Positions 12,501 to 24,540 of a DNA stretch of 64,000 bases are shown one piece after another; position 1 is the stretch's first letter, and each line of letters opens with the position of its first letter. Made by a program: the position numbers and the translations under genes. The notes below the pieces were generated by a model. The model did no database searches. It was not told the origin of the DNA and worked only from the letters and a program-made list of their open reading frames with translations. The stretch is from Sarcocystis neurona (Eukaryota; Apicomplexa; Conoidasida; Eucoccidiorida; Sarcocystidae): contig KL647296.1 of assembly GCA_000727475.1 (NCBI GenBank), positions 1,966,388 through 2,030,387 of the forward strand, written 5' to 3'.

Positions 12501-15500
12501 CCGCGGCTTTGCTACTTCCTCCTCCTCTTCCTCCTCCTCCTCCGCGTCCTCCTCCTCCCCCTCCTCTTCCGCCTCTACTACCTGTTGCTGCTGCTGCCGA
12601 GGAAGGCGAAGAACGGCTGCTGGTGTCGTGTTTCTCTCGCACGTGTTTGAAGGCCTCGTTGTACGCCTGCAGGAAAGCAGCGCCAGTCACCGACTCTGCG
12701 AAAAGTGTCTTTTTCTCTCGTAGACAGAACTACACACATACATATGATACTTACATATGTGTGTGTGCATGTGTGTTGTTTCTCATTGACGACCTGGCAG
12801 GAAGCCGCACACACAGGGAGAGAGACGACCCGCAAGCGAAAGGAAGAAGGAAAGGAAGAAATCTTCTCTTTTTCTCTCGAATAGACAAAAACGGATACAT
12901 ACACACACGTACATATACGCACATACGCGTGTGTGTCATATATTCAGATACCTCTGTTTTCTCTCTTAAAGAAGCCACACGCAAAGAAGAGGAGGGCGAT
13001 AACCACCAAGTACCGATGCCACGTGCGTGCACACAGGAAGACGGAGGACGAAAGGGATGAAGAGGAAGAGGAGGAGAAGAGGTGGAGGAGATGACGGAAA
13101 AGAAGTCGCACTTTTGTACACAAAAAAAGAAGGGAAGGGACGCAAAACAGGTGCTCTAAGTGTCCGTGTACACATATATGTAGGCACAGAGAACCACACA
13201 TATATACACATTCACACAGAAAGATACATATATGTATACGTATATGCAGAGAGGTATAGATATATCCATATACACGGAAGAACAAGTATATATATTTATA
13301 TACGTAGACAGATATACATATATGCAGCCACAACAACAAAACTGTATACATACGTTCATACACATATATGTGCAAGGAGGTGTAAATGTATCCATATATA
13401 CGTAAGAACAGATACATATTTATACACATAGATAGGTAGACAGGTATAGATATACGCAGCCATAAATCGATGGCGTGTGTATGCAGCGAGGTATAGATAT
13501 ATCCATATATATATAAAAGAACAGATAAATATTTTTATAGATAGACAGACATAGATATACGTACGCGTAACGATATAAGGGTGTGTATACATATATATGG
13601 AGGCACAGATTTATACGTACATGTATGTGTGTACGCTTGAAGATATAGGTGTGTGTATATATATATACATATGTATATATATGTGTACAAAGGATAGAGA
13701 TATAGGTATATGTATAAGATATCTCAACGTATACATATATATATATATATAGGCGATACATATATATATATATATATAGGCGATACATATATACATATAT
13801 ATACGTATACGCACTCAGAGATATACGTACATTTGATTCATACAGTTTTCGCGTTGGATACATATATACGCAGCGTAGACATAAGAGGAAATATTCTTCG
13901 TCTGCAGAAGTCGACGTTTCCACACGAATGTACACAAAGATAGACACGTTAACACAGATATATAAATATATACATGTAGACACATAGGTGCAGATACACA
14001 GGTGGGAAGGACAAAGAGACACAGAGAGAAAGGCAGCAATACAGCGACGTATATACACACCCACGCAGACACTCCCCACACACACAAAGAGACGGAGACA
14101 CAGAGAAGGCGACCAACACATATAGAGACGGAGACAGGGACAGAGAAAAGGGGGTATATACAGAGACAGAGAGACAAATCGTGGCAGAGGGGTATTCACA
14201 CACAGCGAGAAGAGAGAGCGAGACAGGGGGGAGACATGGAGACGGAGACGGAGACCCCCAGGGAGACGGCGAGCAGCACGCGCCAGAGACACAGAGACAG
14301 GGAGACGAGACGCTTGTATGGAGAAAAAAGACAGAGAAAAAGACGGAGAAGAAGAAGAAGACGAAGAAGAAGACGAAGAAGACAGACAGAGACCTCCAGG
14401 CATCCACTTTTTGCGAAAAGACCGAAAATTGGGTTCTCCTCCTCCTCTTCCGTCGTGCGCGTCTGTGTGTACGCTACGGAGACGGAGACACGCAGAAGAG
14501 AGCAGGAGGCGGACGCGCGTACAAAGGGAGGAGAAGGGGAGCACTTACGCTTGCTTGAAATTTGTCCTTCGCGTCCATGAGAAGAAAAGCCTTTTCTTGA
14601 ATGTAGAGGTAATGTCGTAGAGGCGTGGGTCTTCTGTTCGTCCTTAAAACGAAAACTTCGCGCTGGCGCACTGCTCCGAGCCACTCCGCCAGCTGCTTAA
14701 AGTTCGGGACTGTTGCTGACAGCAGCACCATATTTATCTGCCCACGAGCACCGCAGGTCATCCGAGCAAAACAGCAGAGACGCTACTTCAGCTACAAACG
14801 TCGCCAACCGCAGCACAGCTGCCGCATTCGCCAAAATGCCAAGGAGCAGCAACGAAGGAAAAAACGCTAGCGCGAGGACAGCAGCAGCAGCAGCGACGAA
14901 GCAGAAACAAGAGCAGCGCCGACTAAGCACCAACAGCAGCAGCGACAAAAGCAAAAAGAGCAGCGGCAAAAGGAGCAGCAAGGGAGCCCACGCAGCAACA
15001 GCAGCACTAGTGAACGGGCAGCAGCAGCAGCACTGGTCAACGGGCACAGCAAGAGCAGCAGCAGCAGCAGCATTGGCGAATGGGCAGGAAGGGCAGCAGC
15101 AGCAGCACTGAAGAAGGGGCACAGCACGAGCAGCAGGAGCAGCAGCACGGCGGTGGTGTGAACATGTCAACGTGGTAGTGGGCAGTTGACGGAAGCAGCA
15201 ACAGCAGCTGCGGAAACGAATGTATGGGAGCGGTGCAGAAGTAGGTCTGAGTCGGGGAAGAGAGGTGTAACGAAGGTGGGGGAAGCGCAAAAGAAGAAGA
15301 ACGAGCAGCAGCAGCAGATATTCCCATCACCACCGGTGCGCAGACATTTTCTACGCATTTTTACCCACGTGAAGATACGCTCGGCTTGGCACACACACAG
15401 ATATATTGATGTACACAACCGTCTCCTGCTGGCCCAAGATATAAACATATCTACATACATACATACACACATACATACATACATACTTACATACAGACAT

Positions 15501-18433
15501 ACATACATACACACGTACATACATACATATACATCCATACATATACATACACGCATACATATACATGCTTATATACATATACATACATACATATACATAC
15601 ATGTACATACGTATACATACATACATATACGTACATACATAGATACACATATATATGCATGCGTATACATACATATACATACATCCATCCATGCATACAT
15701 ATATATATATAAACAAACATGTGTATGTATATACATATATAAACAAACCCACACATGTATAAATATATATCTACACATATATATATATATATAAACAAAC
15801 ATACACATGTACATATATATATATGTACACGTACATACGCAAAGAGAGACACAGCAGGACTGCCGTGAATTTCAGCAAATTCGTCTTTGTATACATATAC
15901 AGAGAGATGAACGTAACTGCGTGCAATGCTGTCTATCTGAATATATTAACATATAAGACGCCCCACACTCGTCCTCAAAAGCAGGCTCCCTCTCCTCTAT
16001 CTCTCTCTGTGTCTCTATTTACATTGCCACATAATAAATATATCAGCTGCTGCGGGTGTGTATACATACGCATGCATATGCATGTGTGTGTATACATACG
16101 GTTGTATACATTGTGTATTCCCCATATCTGGAGCTCTCAATCTAGACCGCCAGAAATTCAACTGAATACATATTAGCTGCTGAGGGACTGTATTTATGCA
16201 TATACCCCCTATATATACATATACATGTATACGTACTTATCGCCTAGACCTGAATCTCTCTACTTGCATTGCCATATACTTGATCAAATACAAGTCAGCT
16301 GCTGTGGACGTATATTAATATATATACACACACAGATATACACCTATCCCCCACTCTGTGTCTCTCCATTTACAGTGACAGATACTAAGCAAATTCTATG
16401 GCAGCTCCTGCTGCTCTGTATTATACACATATGTACATATATGTATGCATCCCCCAAATTTGCATCTCTCTATCTACAACGCCAGATGTTTTGTGGAACC
16501 GAAGTCAGCTGCTATGGTTATGTATTGTCAGAAATTTATACTGAGAATATGCATGCATTTATTGAGCTCCGCCGAAAGCTTCTTTGTGTACTTATTAAAC
16601 TTCACATTAACACATTTATACACATGTGCGTATATTGACCGGACTTCCCCCTCCGCGGGCTTGTGTTTGTCTTCATAGAAAGTTACACAAATATATTCAT
16701 ATAGAGATATGTATTCAACGACCCCCCCCCATGATAAGTGAACTTGAACAGGCCGCCGCTGAGGGCAGCAAACGTGCGTGAAGAAGTGTGGGGCGGAGAC
16801 GGACAGTCTCGGAAGGGTGTCCGTCTCCCCAGCTGAAAAAAGGAGATACAATCAGATGAAGAAAATGAGTGGCCCAAACAGCAGAAGAGGGCACATCTGG
16901 AAAGCGTGCAGGTGTAAAACTTTGACGCGCAAAAGGACAGAGAAAGTCTAGGCAGGTACAGGTGGACACACATATATATACACACACACGTGCATGTACA
17001 TCTTTGAGAGAAAAGACAGAAAAAGTCTATACAGTCTATATATGCATACATGTGTTTATAGATATACATAGTGGACACACATATATATACACAGATATAC
17101 ATGTGCACCTTTGAGAAAAAAAGAAAAAGTCTATACAGATGGAAATATACATATATGCATACATGCGTTTATAGATATACATATATGTGTGTACTCGGGA
17201 CAGAGTAGTAAGGAAGTCGATACAGATAGAAATACATATATGTGCGTATATCATATATATATATATATACAGAGAGATACACATATATATAGAAAGAGAC
17301 GCATACGTATATATATATATATATGTGCAAGTTGTTTGTAAGTCACGTCGGCGAGACGGAATACTTGTACAGAAGAGTAGCTCCATATACATATATATAT
17401 ATATATGTACAGACAGAGCAGCTATACATATATATATATATATATATATGTATATACATGCACAGACACGGGCGCGTTAAAACAGAGAAGCAATAGTATA
17501 TACACAAAAGATATACAAATATACAGATATGCAAATATACAAATATGCAAATATACAAATATACAACGATAGCGACATCCAGATATACAAGTAGCCACAT
17601 ATATATATATTTATATACGCACGGTTTCTAGGCAGCCCATCTCAGAAGAATACTGCTTCTGTGCACCTATACAGAGAGAGATACATATATATATATACAT
17701 ATATGCCTTTATATGTATATATATATGTATATATATGGATATAGAGAGACAAACGTCGCGACACTGAATCCGAGTACCAGTGCCTGAAAAAAGTATACTT
17801 ACATACATATACACATATATCTATATATATATATGTATATACAGACACATATAGACATACACATATAGACATACACATATATATATATATGTATCCACGC
17901 GCGAAGATCGGTCGACGTGGGAAGAAACGAGGGCGGGGGGGCGCAGGGGAGAAAGACGAAGAAGAGGAAGAGAACCGGTGAGGAGGAGACTTGCCTGGGG
18001 CGGGAGGAGGATGATCGCTTCTTCCCAGACTACCCCGCGCTCCAGGTCGTTGATGTAGTGCGCCTCGTCGAAAATGACGCTGTCTGCTTGCCCAATTAAT
18101 GCGTCTCCTCTGCGTTTTCATGTTCACCAAAAGAAAGAAAAAAAAGCGAGGCCGCTCCTCTTCTGCAGAGCCCGTTTGTGCGTGTGTGTGTGGGTGTCTC
18201 TGCGTGCCAAAACACGCGCGCTTTGCGCTGCTGTCTCTCTCTGCTACTCTCTTCTTTTTTGTCTCGCTCTGGGACAGAAAGGCAGCAACTCACTTTCTCG
18301 CATACTCACGCAAAGAGAAAAAGATGCACACATACACAGAGAGAGAGAGAGGAAGAGAAAAAGAGATACATATAAGTATACAGAGACAGAGAAATACACG
18401 TACTAACATGTATGTGTAGAGAGGAAGTGAGAG

Positions 18434-18468
<35 letters not shown>

Positions 18469-19541
18469 GCAGCAGCAACGGCAGACTTACGTGTATCTAT
18501 CTATCCATATATATATATGTATATAGAGAGAGAGACAGGAACACAGATATATATATATATGTACGTATGCGTACATACACAGAGAGCGAGACACACATAC
18601 ACACAGATAGAGAGACAGATACGAACGTGGAGAGAGAGAGAGACATATAAACTGCTCGATAGCGTGCGTCTTTACACACAGCACCATACATACCTGTAAT
18701 TCACATACATAAACACGTGTATATATGTAGGGAGAGACACATATATATACACATACAGAGAGATACACAGACTAACACGTACATATATGTATGTGTGAGA
18801 GAGATTGAGGGAGAGATAAGTAGACTCGCACGTAGACGTATATAGACGGAGAGATTGAGAGATAAACAGACTCGCGTATACACAGAGAGAGACTGAAGGA
18901 TAAACAAAAGACTAACACATAATACACATAAATATGTACAACTTTGTCTGCAGACGAAGATGTGCCTTCTACACAGAGCCACCGCATGAAGGCAGTCGGG
19001 AAAGAGACAGAGAAAGGCTTCGGCGGCGTCTCAGAAGAAGACGACCACCAGAAACAGCGAGAGGCACAGAAATGAAGAAACGTTCACGAAAAAAAAAACA
19101 AACTAACAAGAACAGGAGGCAGGCCAAGTTAAAGAAGGAGACGAATAAAAGAAGCGGCAGACCTGCGTGAGAGGGAGACGGAAGTACGCACCGGTAGAGA
19201 AGACTGCGAAGAATTTCCGTGGTGACGATGAGGCAGCCAGCGTCCGGGTTGATACAAACGTCGCCGGTGATAATTCCCACGGAAGGAAATTTTTGTTTGA
19301 ATTCGCGGTACTTCTGATTGCTCAGCGCCTTGAGTGGTGAGGTGTATATACACCGCCTGTTGCGACGCACGGCCAAGGCAATCGCGTACTCGGCCACCAC
19401 CGTCTTCCCTGTCCACACAGCCGCACCGCCAAGACAAAAACACCGCCCCGTTTCTGCGAATTTTGATAATGCGCGAGTCACCCGCGCGCCCCCACACATA
19501 TCCACATGAATGCAAAGACAAACACCCACGGCCACACACAC

Positions 19542-19579
<38 letters not shown>

Positions 19580-22500
19580 GGACTATCTTATCTATGGATT
19601 GATGATGAGAGTCTGATACGCGCAATAACGCACACATTAATGCGAGACTATATATATGTATGAGGTAGTAGACTATTGTCCACCATTCAAGGCAGTATCT
19701 ACTATACATTCTGGTTCCTGTGTCTATGTATGAATGTGCATATGTATACACATATATGTATATATATGCATGTATGTGTATGTACGTAGATGTATGAATG
19801 TCAGTGCATGTATATATGAATATATGGACACGTACGTATGTGTGTATGTATGTGTGGGTGTAGGAGGTCTAAGAAGCAGTGATCTTCTATCAAAATCAAG
19901 ACGGCTAGCTTCTTCCACAGTCTCTCTCAGCATACACATACAAATACATATTTGTATATATATATGTATATACGTACACATAGATACGCACATACACGTG
20001 TATATATATAGATACGCTCGGACAGTGATTTACTCCTGAAGATCCGAGGCTTCACAAATGTATCACGTACATAAACACGTGCACATTTTCTTTTTGATGA
20101 ATAAATTTACTGCTAGGAAGTCAGGGCTACACTGACGAATGTATCCCACACCTATCCTATATAGACATACACAAGTTCATACGCACTATCGCGGTGCGGA
20201 ATTTAGAGTTGGTCATTCTCGAATATACATATACGCCCTACAACCACGTACTCGACAGTTATATACGCAAGAACACTGCAGACCTTCAGCAACTCTGCCT
20301 GCAGAGATACACTCAAATCTACGTATAACGATACATACACATATATAGTCACAAATAGATCCACAAATATACGTGCGTATCCATTTATACACATTAACAT
20401 ATTCATACAAATAGACACGCACGTATACAAATACAGACATACATAGAGAGAGACACACATATATATATATGTATGTATGTGAATATATGGTCATGTATGT
20501 CTGTTTGTGGCTTCCTACCTCTCTGTCTCTCTCTGGTTATATACATCGCGCGTGTAGGTAGAGACAGAACCCGAAGAGAGTCGCGACGCCAATGAAAATT
20601 TCTACGCGACACATTTTCATCTTGCCATCCACACAAATATTTCTCCGGCATATATATATAAATATACGTACATACAAGTACATGTATATATACATGCATA
20701 TACACTTAGGTACATATATGTATACCTGTATGTATACGATTGCATACGTCACCTACGTATCAGGGTTCATATACATATACGCATATACATGTATATATTT
20801 GTATATGTGTATATGTAAATGAACACTGGTACATAATATATATATATATATGCAGATATCCTTGTACATATATAGGGAGAGAGAGAAATATAGCTCTCCG
20901 TTGCTCCGTGTTGACGCGTGGGAAGCAACGTTTTCCTGTACTCTGAAACGCCTACACATACACAGGCGTGCTCCATACATATATATGTATGTATGTCCTC
21001 GCATCCGAGCATTAATGTCTGTACTTCTTTGGTGGCTTTGTGAAGAGGGTAAAACAAGTGGGGATGATGTGGCAGAGTTGTGCGTTTTGAGAAGTGACTT
21101 TCGCTCGTGTCTCCCCTCCCCGTCCCCATTTTGCTGCGTCTGTGTGTGGGAAGGGGGGGAAGGGGACGGAGCGCGTCTCCTGCTCCGTTTCGCCGTCTCG
21201 TCTCCGCGGTGGGAACATTACCAGCGCTGGTGTGTGCGGCCACAAACACAGTCTGATACTTCTCTAGACGCAGAATTGCGCGCTTTTGAAACTCGTCCAG
21301 GGGGAAAGTGAACTCGATCGCCAGGGGCACCTCTTCGGGCGATAAATCTCCTTCCTCGCGCGGGATCGCTTTCAGCCAGGCCGCCAACGCGCTCTCCACC
21401 GCTCCCGCCCCTCCCTGCAGAGACGCTGCTGCTGCCCCTCCTCCTGCTGCTCCTCCTCCAGCTGCTCCTGCTGCTGCTCCTCCTCCTGCTGCTCCTGGTC
21501 CTGCATCTCCTGTTCCGGCAGCTTTTGCTGGTGCAGCATTGCTGCTGGGACCGTTGCGGCTCCCGTCGTGCCCGTCAGCAGCAACACCCTGCGTCCCCGA
21601 GGCGCTGCTGCTGGCGGGGCGACTGCGCCGCCCTGCGACGCTTTCGTTCTTCTCCGTCTCTGCTCCTGCTGCGCCCGCTGCTGATCCCCTTGCTGCTGTT
21701 GCTGCTGAAACCGCTGCTGCAGTCCCGAAGGCCAACGGAGGCGGCGGCGGAGACAGGAACGCGTCTGGGGCTTCGTAGAAAATTTCTGCGTCAGCGTCTG
21801 TCTCTCCCGTTCGTTTCACGTTTCCACTTCCTGCGAAGAAATCTTCGAAAAGTTCCTCTTCTTCGGTCACCACGGCCAAAACATCTCCTTCAAGCGTTCC
21901 TTCTTCTCCTCTGCCGTCCATCTCACCGACGACTGCTGTTGCTGCTGTTGTTGCTGCTGAAGCTCCTACTCTCCCCACACTCGCCGAGGTCGCCTCTTCT
22001 TCGCCTTCTCCTTCGGCCGCTCCTGTCCTTGCGCCTGCTCCGGCTCCTGCCGCAGCTTCTTCGTTCCCTGCCTGCGCTCCTGCTCCCCCCGCTCCTGCTG
22101 CCCCTCCTGGCCCTCCTGTTGGTGCTGCTCCTGCTGCCACGGGTGCTGTTCCCGCTGCTGGTGGTGGTGCTGCTGCTGCTCCCGCAAGAACGGCAGAGGC
22201 TGTCTCGAGGACTGGCAGGGCAGCAGCCTCTGCGCCGAGCAGTCTTGCCCGTTCTTCACGAACAGCAAGAATTTTCCTTCGAAAGTGGGTCACGTCAGCT
22301 GTATCGCATATACACCACTTCTTCCGAATCATCGCGCGTCCCCCTCCCCCTGCGGCTTTCTGCGGCTGCGCGTTCGCGTCTCCGGTATCCGCCGCCGCTG
22401 TCTCCCCCACCACGGCGTCTCCTGCGTCGCCTCTCCCTGCAGTCGTTGTCTCTCCTGCAGGCGCGTCTCCCTGCGCCGTTGCTGTCTTCTCCCGGGCTGC

Positions 22501-23790
22501 TGTCGCTGCTGCTAAAGTGTCGCTGCTGTCGCCAGCAGCAGCGGCAGCAGCAGCATCTTTCCACGCCGCCGCAGCAGACTGCACAGGCAGCCCTCCGGCC
22601 CCTCCTGCTGTTTCTTCTGCTGCTGTTCCGGCTGTGCGTTTGCTGCTGCTGCGCGTGGAAGGAGGCGGCACTTCGATCAGCGGCGGCGGCGGAGGAGAGT
22701 TGTGAAAGCGCAAGGCAACAGGCTGCTGCTCTTGCTGCTGTTGCTGCTCCCCATGTTGCTGCTGCTGGTAGAAGCTGCTGAGAAAATTCAACCCTTCGGC
22801 GACGCCCATGCGAGGCGACCCGGACGCATCATACGAAGAAGAAGACGTTGGCGACGCAGCAGCAGCAGTTGCGAAGGGCAGAGGGGGGAAAAAGAAACTC
22901 TTCGGGACCGCGTTATTTACCTCCTCTTCTTCCTTTCCCACCGCAGCAAACAAGAAATCCCATGTCTCGCTGTCATCGCCGGCTGCCCGTGCTGCTGCTG
23001 CTTCCATGTGCTTCGCAAAATCTTCTGCAGCTATCTCCCAACAAGCCAGCGACCCGCCCCCCGTCTCTCCTCCTGCTGCTGCCTGCTCCAGGTCTCCTGC
23101 GCCACCATCTTCCCTGCTCTGCAGCTGTCTCTGCTGCTGCGGCTGATAAAGCTGAGCTCCCTGGCCCCCAGGGACTCCCTCCGCTGCTCGCACTGCTCCT
23201 GTTCTGCTGCCTGCTCCTGTCGCTGGGCGACCTGCTGCCGCTGCTGCTGCACTACCTCCTGCTGCGTTACCTGCTGCTGCTCTCCCTCCTCCTGCTGCTC
23301 CTCCCACTCTTTCTGTTGCTGCGGCGGCGCCTCCTCCACGCGCAGCAGCTGCAGCAGGAGCGGCATCTGCAGCGCCGTCGCGCCCTGCCGCAAAGGCGTC
23401 TTCGAAAGGACGGAAGAGGGACTGAAGAAATTCTTCATCTTTCTGCCTCCACGAGGCAGCGCAGATGCGTCGAGGAGGAGCAGCAGGAATCAAGCTCGAC
23501 AGCGAGGGAAGCAGAAAATCTTCTTCTTCTGCTTCTGCTCCTTTCCCCTGCCCCTCCTGCTGCTTCTCCTGCGCCGCCGGAGCTCCTGTAGCGCCTGGGA
23601 CACCAGCAGCAGAAGAGGAAGGCGAAGAACAGGAAGAAGAAGAAGAAGAAAGAGCAGCAGTGCCTTCGGCACGAGGGGAAAAGTTGCTTTCTTCTGTTTC
23701 ATCCGCAGAAGTCCATGACTCTGAGTCGGACGCGTCGTAGAGACGTCGTCCAGCAGCAGGAGCAGCAGCTCCACCGACGCCTCCCCACAT
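559..23790 (-). CDS. SKI2: SKI2-family DExH-box RNA helicase, 11 exons, C-terminus cut by window edge
   Basis: Superkiller helicase: unwinds and threads mRNA into the cytoplasmic exosome (family knowledge). Exons, in order of transcription: 23790-21222, 19408-19192, 18109-17995, 14737-14549, 12693-12403, 9820-9692, 7494-7372, 5773-5615, 3827-3744, 2872-2678, 665-559. All phases agree and give about 1392 codons. Visible motifs: AHTSAGKT (motif I, split by intron 1), [11 protein letters not shown] (Ia), [10 protein letters not shown] (Ib), DEAHYIND (II), LSATVPN (III), [39 protein letters not shown] (V) and [10 protein letters not shown] (VI, split by intron 8). [11 protein letters not shown] and [11 protein letters not shown] follow in exon 10. 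Details such as ADRDLPQ and LNMPAR fit SKI2 better than MTR4. The N-terminal 850 residues are mostly Ala/Gly/Gln-rich low complexity, except DTADVTHF and [11 protein letters not shown] just before motif I. The exon 5 region adds a Gly/Arg-rich insert. The start is taken at ATG 23790; an upstream in-frame ATG at 23973 also exists. Exon 11 ends in phase 2, so at least one more exon lies to the left. Confidence 0.9.
695..970. repeat. Purine-rich GA/GAA tract
   Basis: Almost pure A/G on the plus strand, with an imperfect AAGAAGAACAGGAAG repeat at about 896-960. It lies within SKI2 intron 10. ORFs across it are simple Lys/Arg/Glu or Ser/Phe runs, so it is not treated as coding. Confidence 0.7.
1310..2460. 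repeat. TA/CATA/CT microsatellite block in SKI2 intron 10
   Basis: Alternating (TA)n, (CATA)n, CTCTCT and GAGA tracts with no coding character. Repeated phrases such as GTATACTC ... CATATTGTAA ... TCTCTCTC recur at about 1760, 1800, 1860 and 1920, giving a loose higher-order repeat of 60-110 bp. Confidence 0.75.
3828..4210. repeat. CAG/CTG trinucleotide array next to SKI2 exon 9
   Basis: Imperfect (CAG)n on the plus strand. On the transcribed gene strand it is CTG/CTT repeat ending directly at the exon 9 acceptor, so the repeat itself supplies the CTGCAG acceptor. ORFs in it are Gln/Ala/Ser or Leu runs and are regarded as repeat translation rather than genes. Confidence 0.8.
5001..5014. repeat. 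Run of 14 G
   Basis: Homopolymer within SKI2 intron 8. The length may be uncertain because such runs are prone to sequencing error. Confidence 0.8.
6130..6850. repeat. GA-rich minisatellite with a 130-bp tandem duplication
   Basis: Repeats of AGAGAAAGGGAGACGGAGAC type in SKI2 intron 7. Within them a longer unit starting GTGGCAGATAAAGGGAGAC at 6473 recurs almost exactly at 6603, a spacing of 130 bp. The 300-416-codon minus-strand ORFs here are Leu/Ser/Pro runs produced by the repeat and are not genes. Confidence 0.85.
7560..8350. repeat. Purine-rich tract ending in G-run cluster
   Basis: GA-rich DNA (7560-8200) in SKI2 intron 6 is followed by G-runs of 7 to 10 bases separated by AGGGGTGTT (8295-8347). 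That pattern could form G-quadruplexes on the plus strand. Long ORFs on both strands are low complexity only. Confidence 0.7.
8560..9140. repeat. (TA)n/(CATA)n microsatellite block
   Basis: Dense TA and ACATAT units in SKI2 intron 6, with recurring phrases such as CATATTCACATAT and GTACAGACTTTA. No coding signal. Confidence 0.75.
9477..9541 (-). pseudogene. Decayed duplicate of the 3' half of SKI2 exon 6 with its donor
   Basis: Inside intron 6 the minus strand encodes [15 protein letters not shown] followed by GTGAGC. This closely matches the end of the real exon 6, [15 protein letters not shown] followed by GTAAGA at 9692-9750, in the same phase. No acceptor or upstream half is visible, and (TA)n sequence starts directly upstream. 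It looks like a partial tandem duplication of exon plus donor. A mutually exclusive alternative exon is less likely, because the first half of exon 6 is missing. Confidence 0.55.
9850..10310. repeat. GA-rich tract with (GGAGAC)n
   Basis: Purine-rich intronic sequence with GGAGACGGCGACACGGAGACGG-like hexamer repeats around 9960-10025. No gene is inferred. Confidence 0.65.
10545..11940. repeat. 1.4-kb degenerate GATA tetranucleotide array
   Basis: Continuous TAGA/GATA repeats with scattered substitutions (TAGATAGATATAGATAGG and similar) fill most of SKI2 intron 5. Long minus-strand ORFs of Tyr/Leu/Ser/Ile are translation of this repeat and are left out. Confidence 0.9.
12042..12178. repeat. 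Three-copy minisatellite, unit about 45 bp
   Basis: Copies begin at GTTGCAGG positions 12042, 12089 and 12133. Each contains a version of GACGCGTGT and of GTGTACGTACACTGC, and ends in CTCGCT or similar. The 12-base palindrome GTGTACGTACAC inside it also occurs at about 1227. It lies within SKI2 intron 5, close to exon 5. Confidence 0.85.
13150..13840. repeat. (TA)n/(CATA)n microsatellite block
   Basis: SKI2 intron 4 sequence dominated by ATATAC units. Two tandem copies of a (TA)n-GGCGATACATATA element lie at about 13738-13795. No coding signal. Confidence 0.7.
14870..15150. repeat. CAG-rich array in SKI2 intron 3
   Basis: Imperfect (CAG)n/(AGCAGC)n with spacer phrases such as CACTGGTCAACGGGCA and CATTGGCGAATGGGCA that recur, giving a minisatellite-like structure at 15005-15100. 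It begins about 130 bp upstream (in gene direction) of exon 4. Confidence 0.75.
15440..15840. repeat. (CATA)n array
   Basis: Nearly uninterrupted ACATACAT units with occasional CG substitutions, followed by TA runs. Intronic. Confidence 0.85.
16960..17900. repeat. TA/CATA block in SKI2 intron 3
   Basis: Microsatellite sequence with a repeated phrase (ACAGAxAAAGTCTATACAG then ATATGCATACATG at about 17020-17050 and 17125-17165) and an ATACAAATATGCAA repeat at 17510-17560. No gene. Confidence 0.7.
17993..17994 (-). other. Probable non-canonical GC splice donor (SKI2 intron 3)
   Basis: Exon 3 reads in frame through DEAHYIND to LLPPQ and then meets CAG|GCAAGT on the minus strand, the consensus of GC-AG introns. 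Joining here to the acceptor TGGGCAG before 14737 gives [17 protein letters not shown], exactly the spacing expected between helicase motifs II and III. The nearest GT four bases further on would shift the phase. Confidence 0.65.
18432..18480. repeat. (CAGCAA)n tract
   Basis: Short CAG/CAA repeat in SKI2 intron 2, surrounded by GAGA and TA repeats. Confidence 0.8.
19540..20020. repeat. TA/GA/TATG repeats in SKI2 intron 1
   Basis: (TA)n, a GAGAGA run at 19560-19580 and ATGTATGTA units. No coding signal from 19409 to 21221. Confidence 0.7.
21222..23790 (-). CDS. SKI2: SKI2 exon 1: low-complexity N-terminus plus start of RecA1 domain
   Basis: About 856 codons. Most of the exon is made of CAG/CTG-derived Ala, Gln, Gly, Ser and Pro tracts typical of coccidian homopolymeric repeats, with acidic stretches. 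Recognisable sequence appears around [17 protein letters not shown], which lines up with the short conserved N-terminal segment of SKI2 proteins, and then in the last 40 residues, which enter the helicase domain and stop at AHTSAG. The donor is GTAATG at 21221-21220. SKI2 proteins usually have 250-350 residues before motif I, so the extension is unusually long. An acceptor-like CTGCAG lies just upstream of ATG 23790, so a short 5' exon is possible. Confidence 0.8.
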
Positions 23791-23959
23791 TTTCTTCCCG
23801 GTCCCGCTGCAGCGAAGAAGAAAAGGAAGCCGACGGTCGAAACGAAGAAGAGGCACGGACGAAGAAAAAAGGAGAAGCAGAAAAGGAAGAAGAAAGACGC
23901 AGGCCGGCGCAGAAGAAAAAGGCGCGACGCATCGAGTAGAGCGCGTCAGCACGGGGAAG

Positions 23960-24540
23960 AGAGACGTACACACAGAGAGAGACGGGCAGACACACGCTCA
24001 CACGTGAATAAATATAGAAATTCGCGTAGGCGTGCATATATATACATGCACCCATATGTACACACTTCTACACACATACATACATATATATACAGAAAGG
24101 GAGATGCATATATATATATATGCGCATAACCATCCGTATGCACAAGACTATCACACAAAGAGAAAGGACGAGACACGCGTGGGGCCTGTACGTGTACCTC
24201 ATGTATAGCCGTTCATATGTACAGAGTCATAGATGTAGAGAAGTGGGAAGTAAAGAGATTCTACGTGTGTGTGTCTGCAGTAGAAGAAACCCCGCATGCA
24301 GTAAAATTCAAGAAGGCTTATACAAATACACATACAGATGGCTACACAGACGCATGCACATATCTATATATATATATGCATATAGGCGTTTTCACACACA
24401 CACATACAGATGGATACGCAGACATATATATATATATATATATATGGGCGTTCGCCCAAATATACATCCAGACGGATACATAGACGTATGCATGAAGACA
24501 TATATATATATATATATTTATACACGTCTATGGCGGCGCA
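23960..24540. repeat. Microsatellite flank upstream of SKI2
   Basis: TA runs at about 24110 and 24370-24510 with a repeated CACATACAGATGG phrase. This is the putative 5' flank or 5' UTR intron of SKI2. A short minus-strand stretch at 24535-24605 (MDEASYVCAYKHFNDSPL) could be an upstream coding exon of SKI2, but no splice pairing could be established. Confidence 0.45.

Noticed and set aside
21525..23718. 418- and 338-codon plus-strand ORFs opposite SKI2 exon 1
   Set aside because: Antisense shadows made of Leu/Cys runs from CTG repeats; the minus strand carries the conserved helicase segment.
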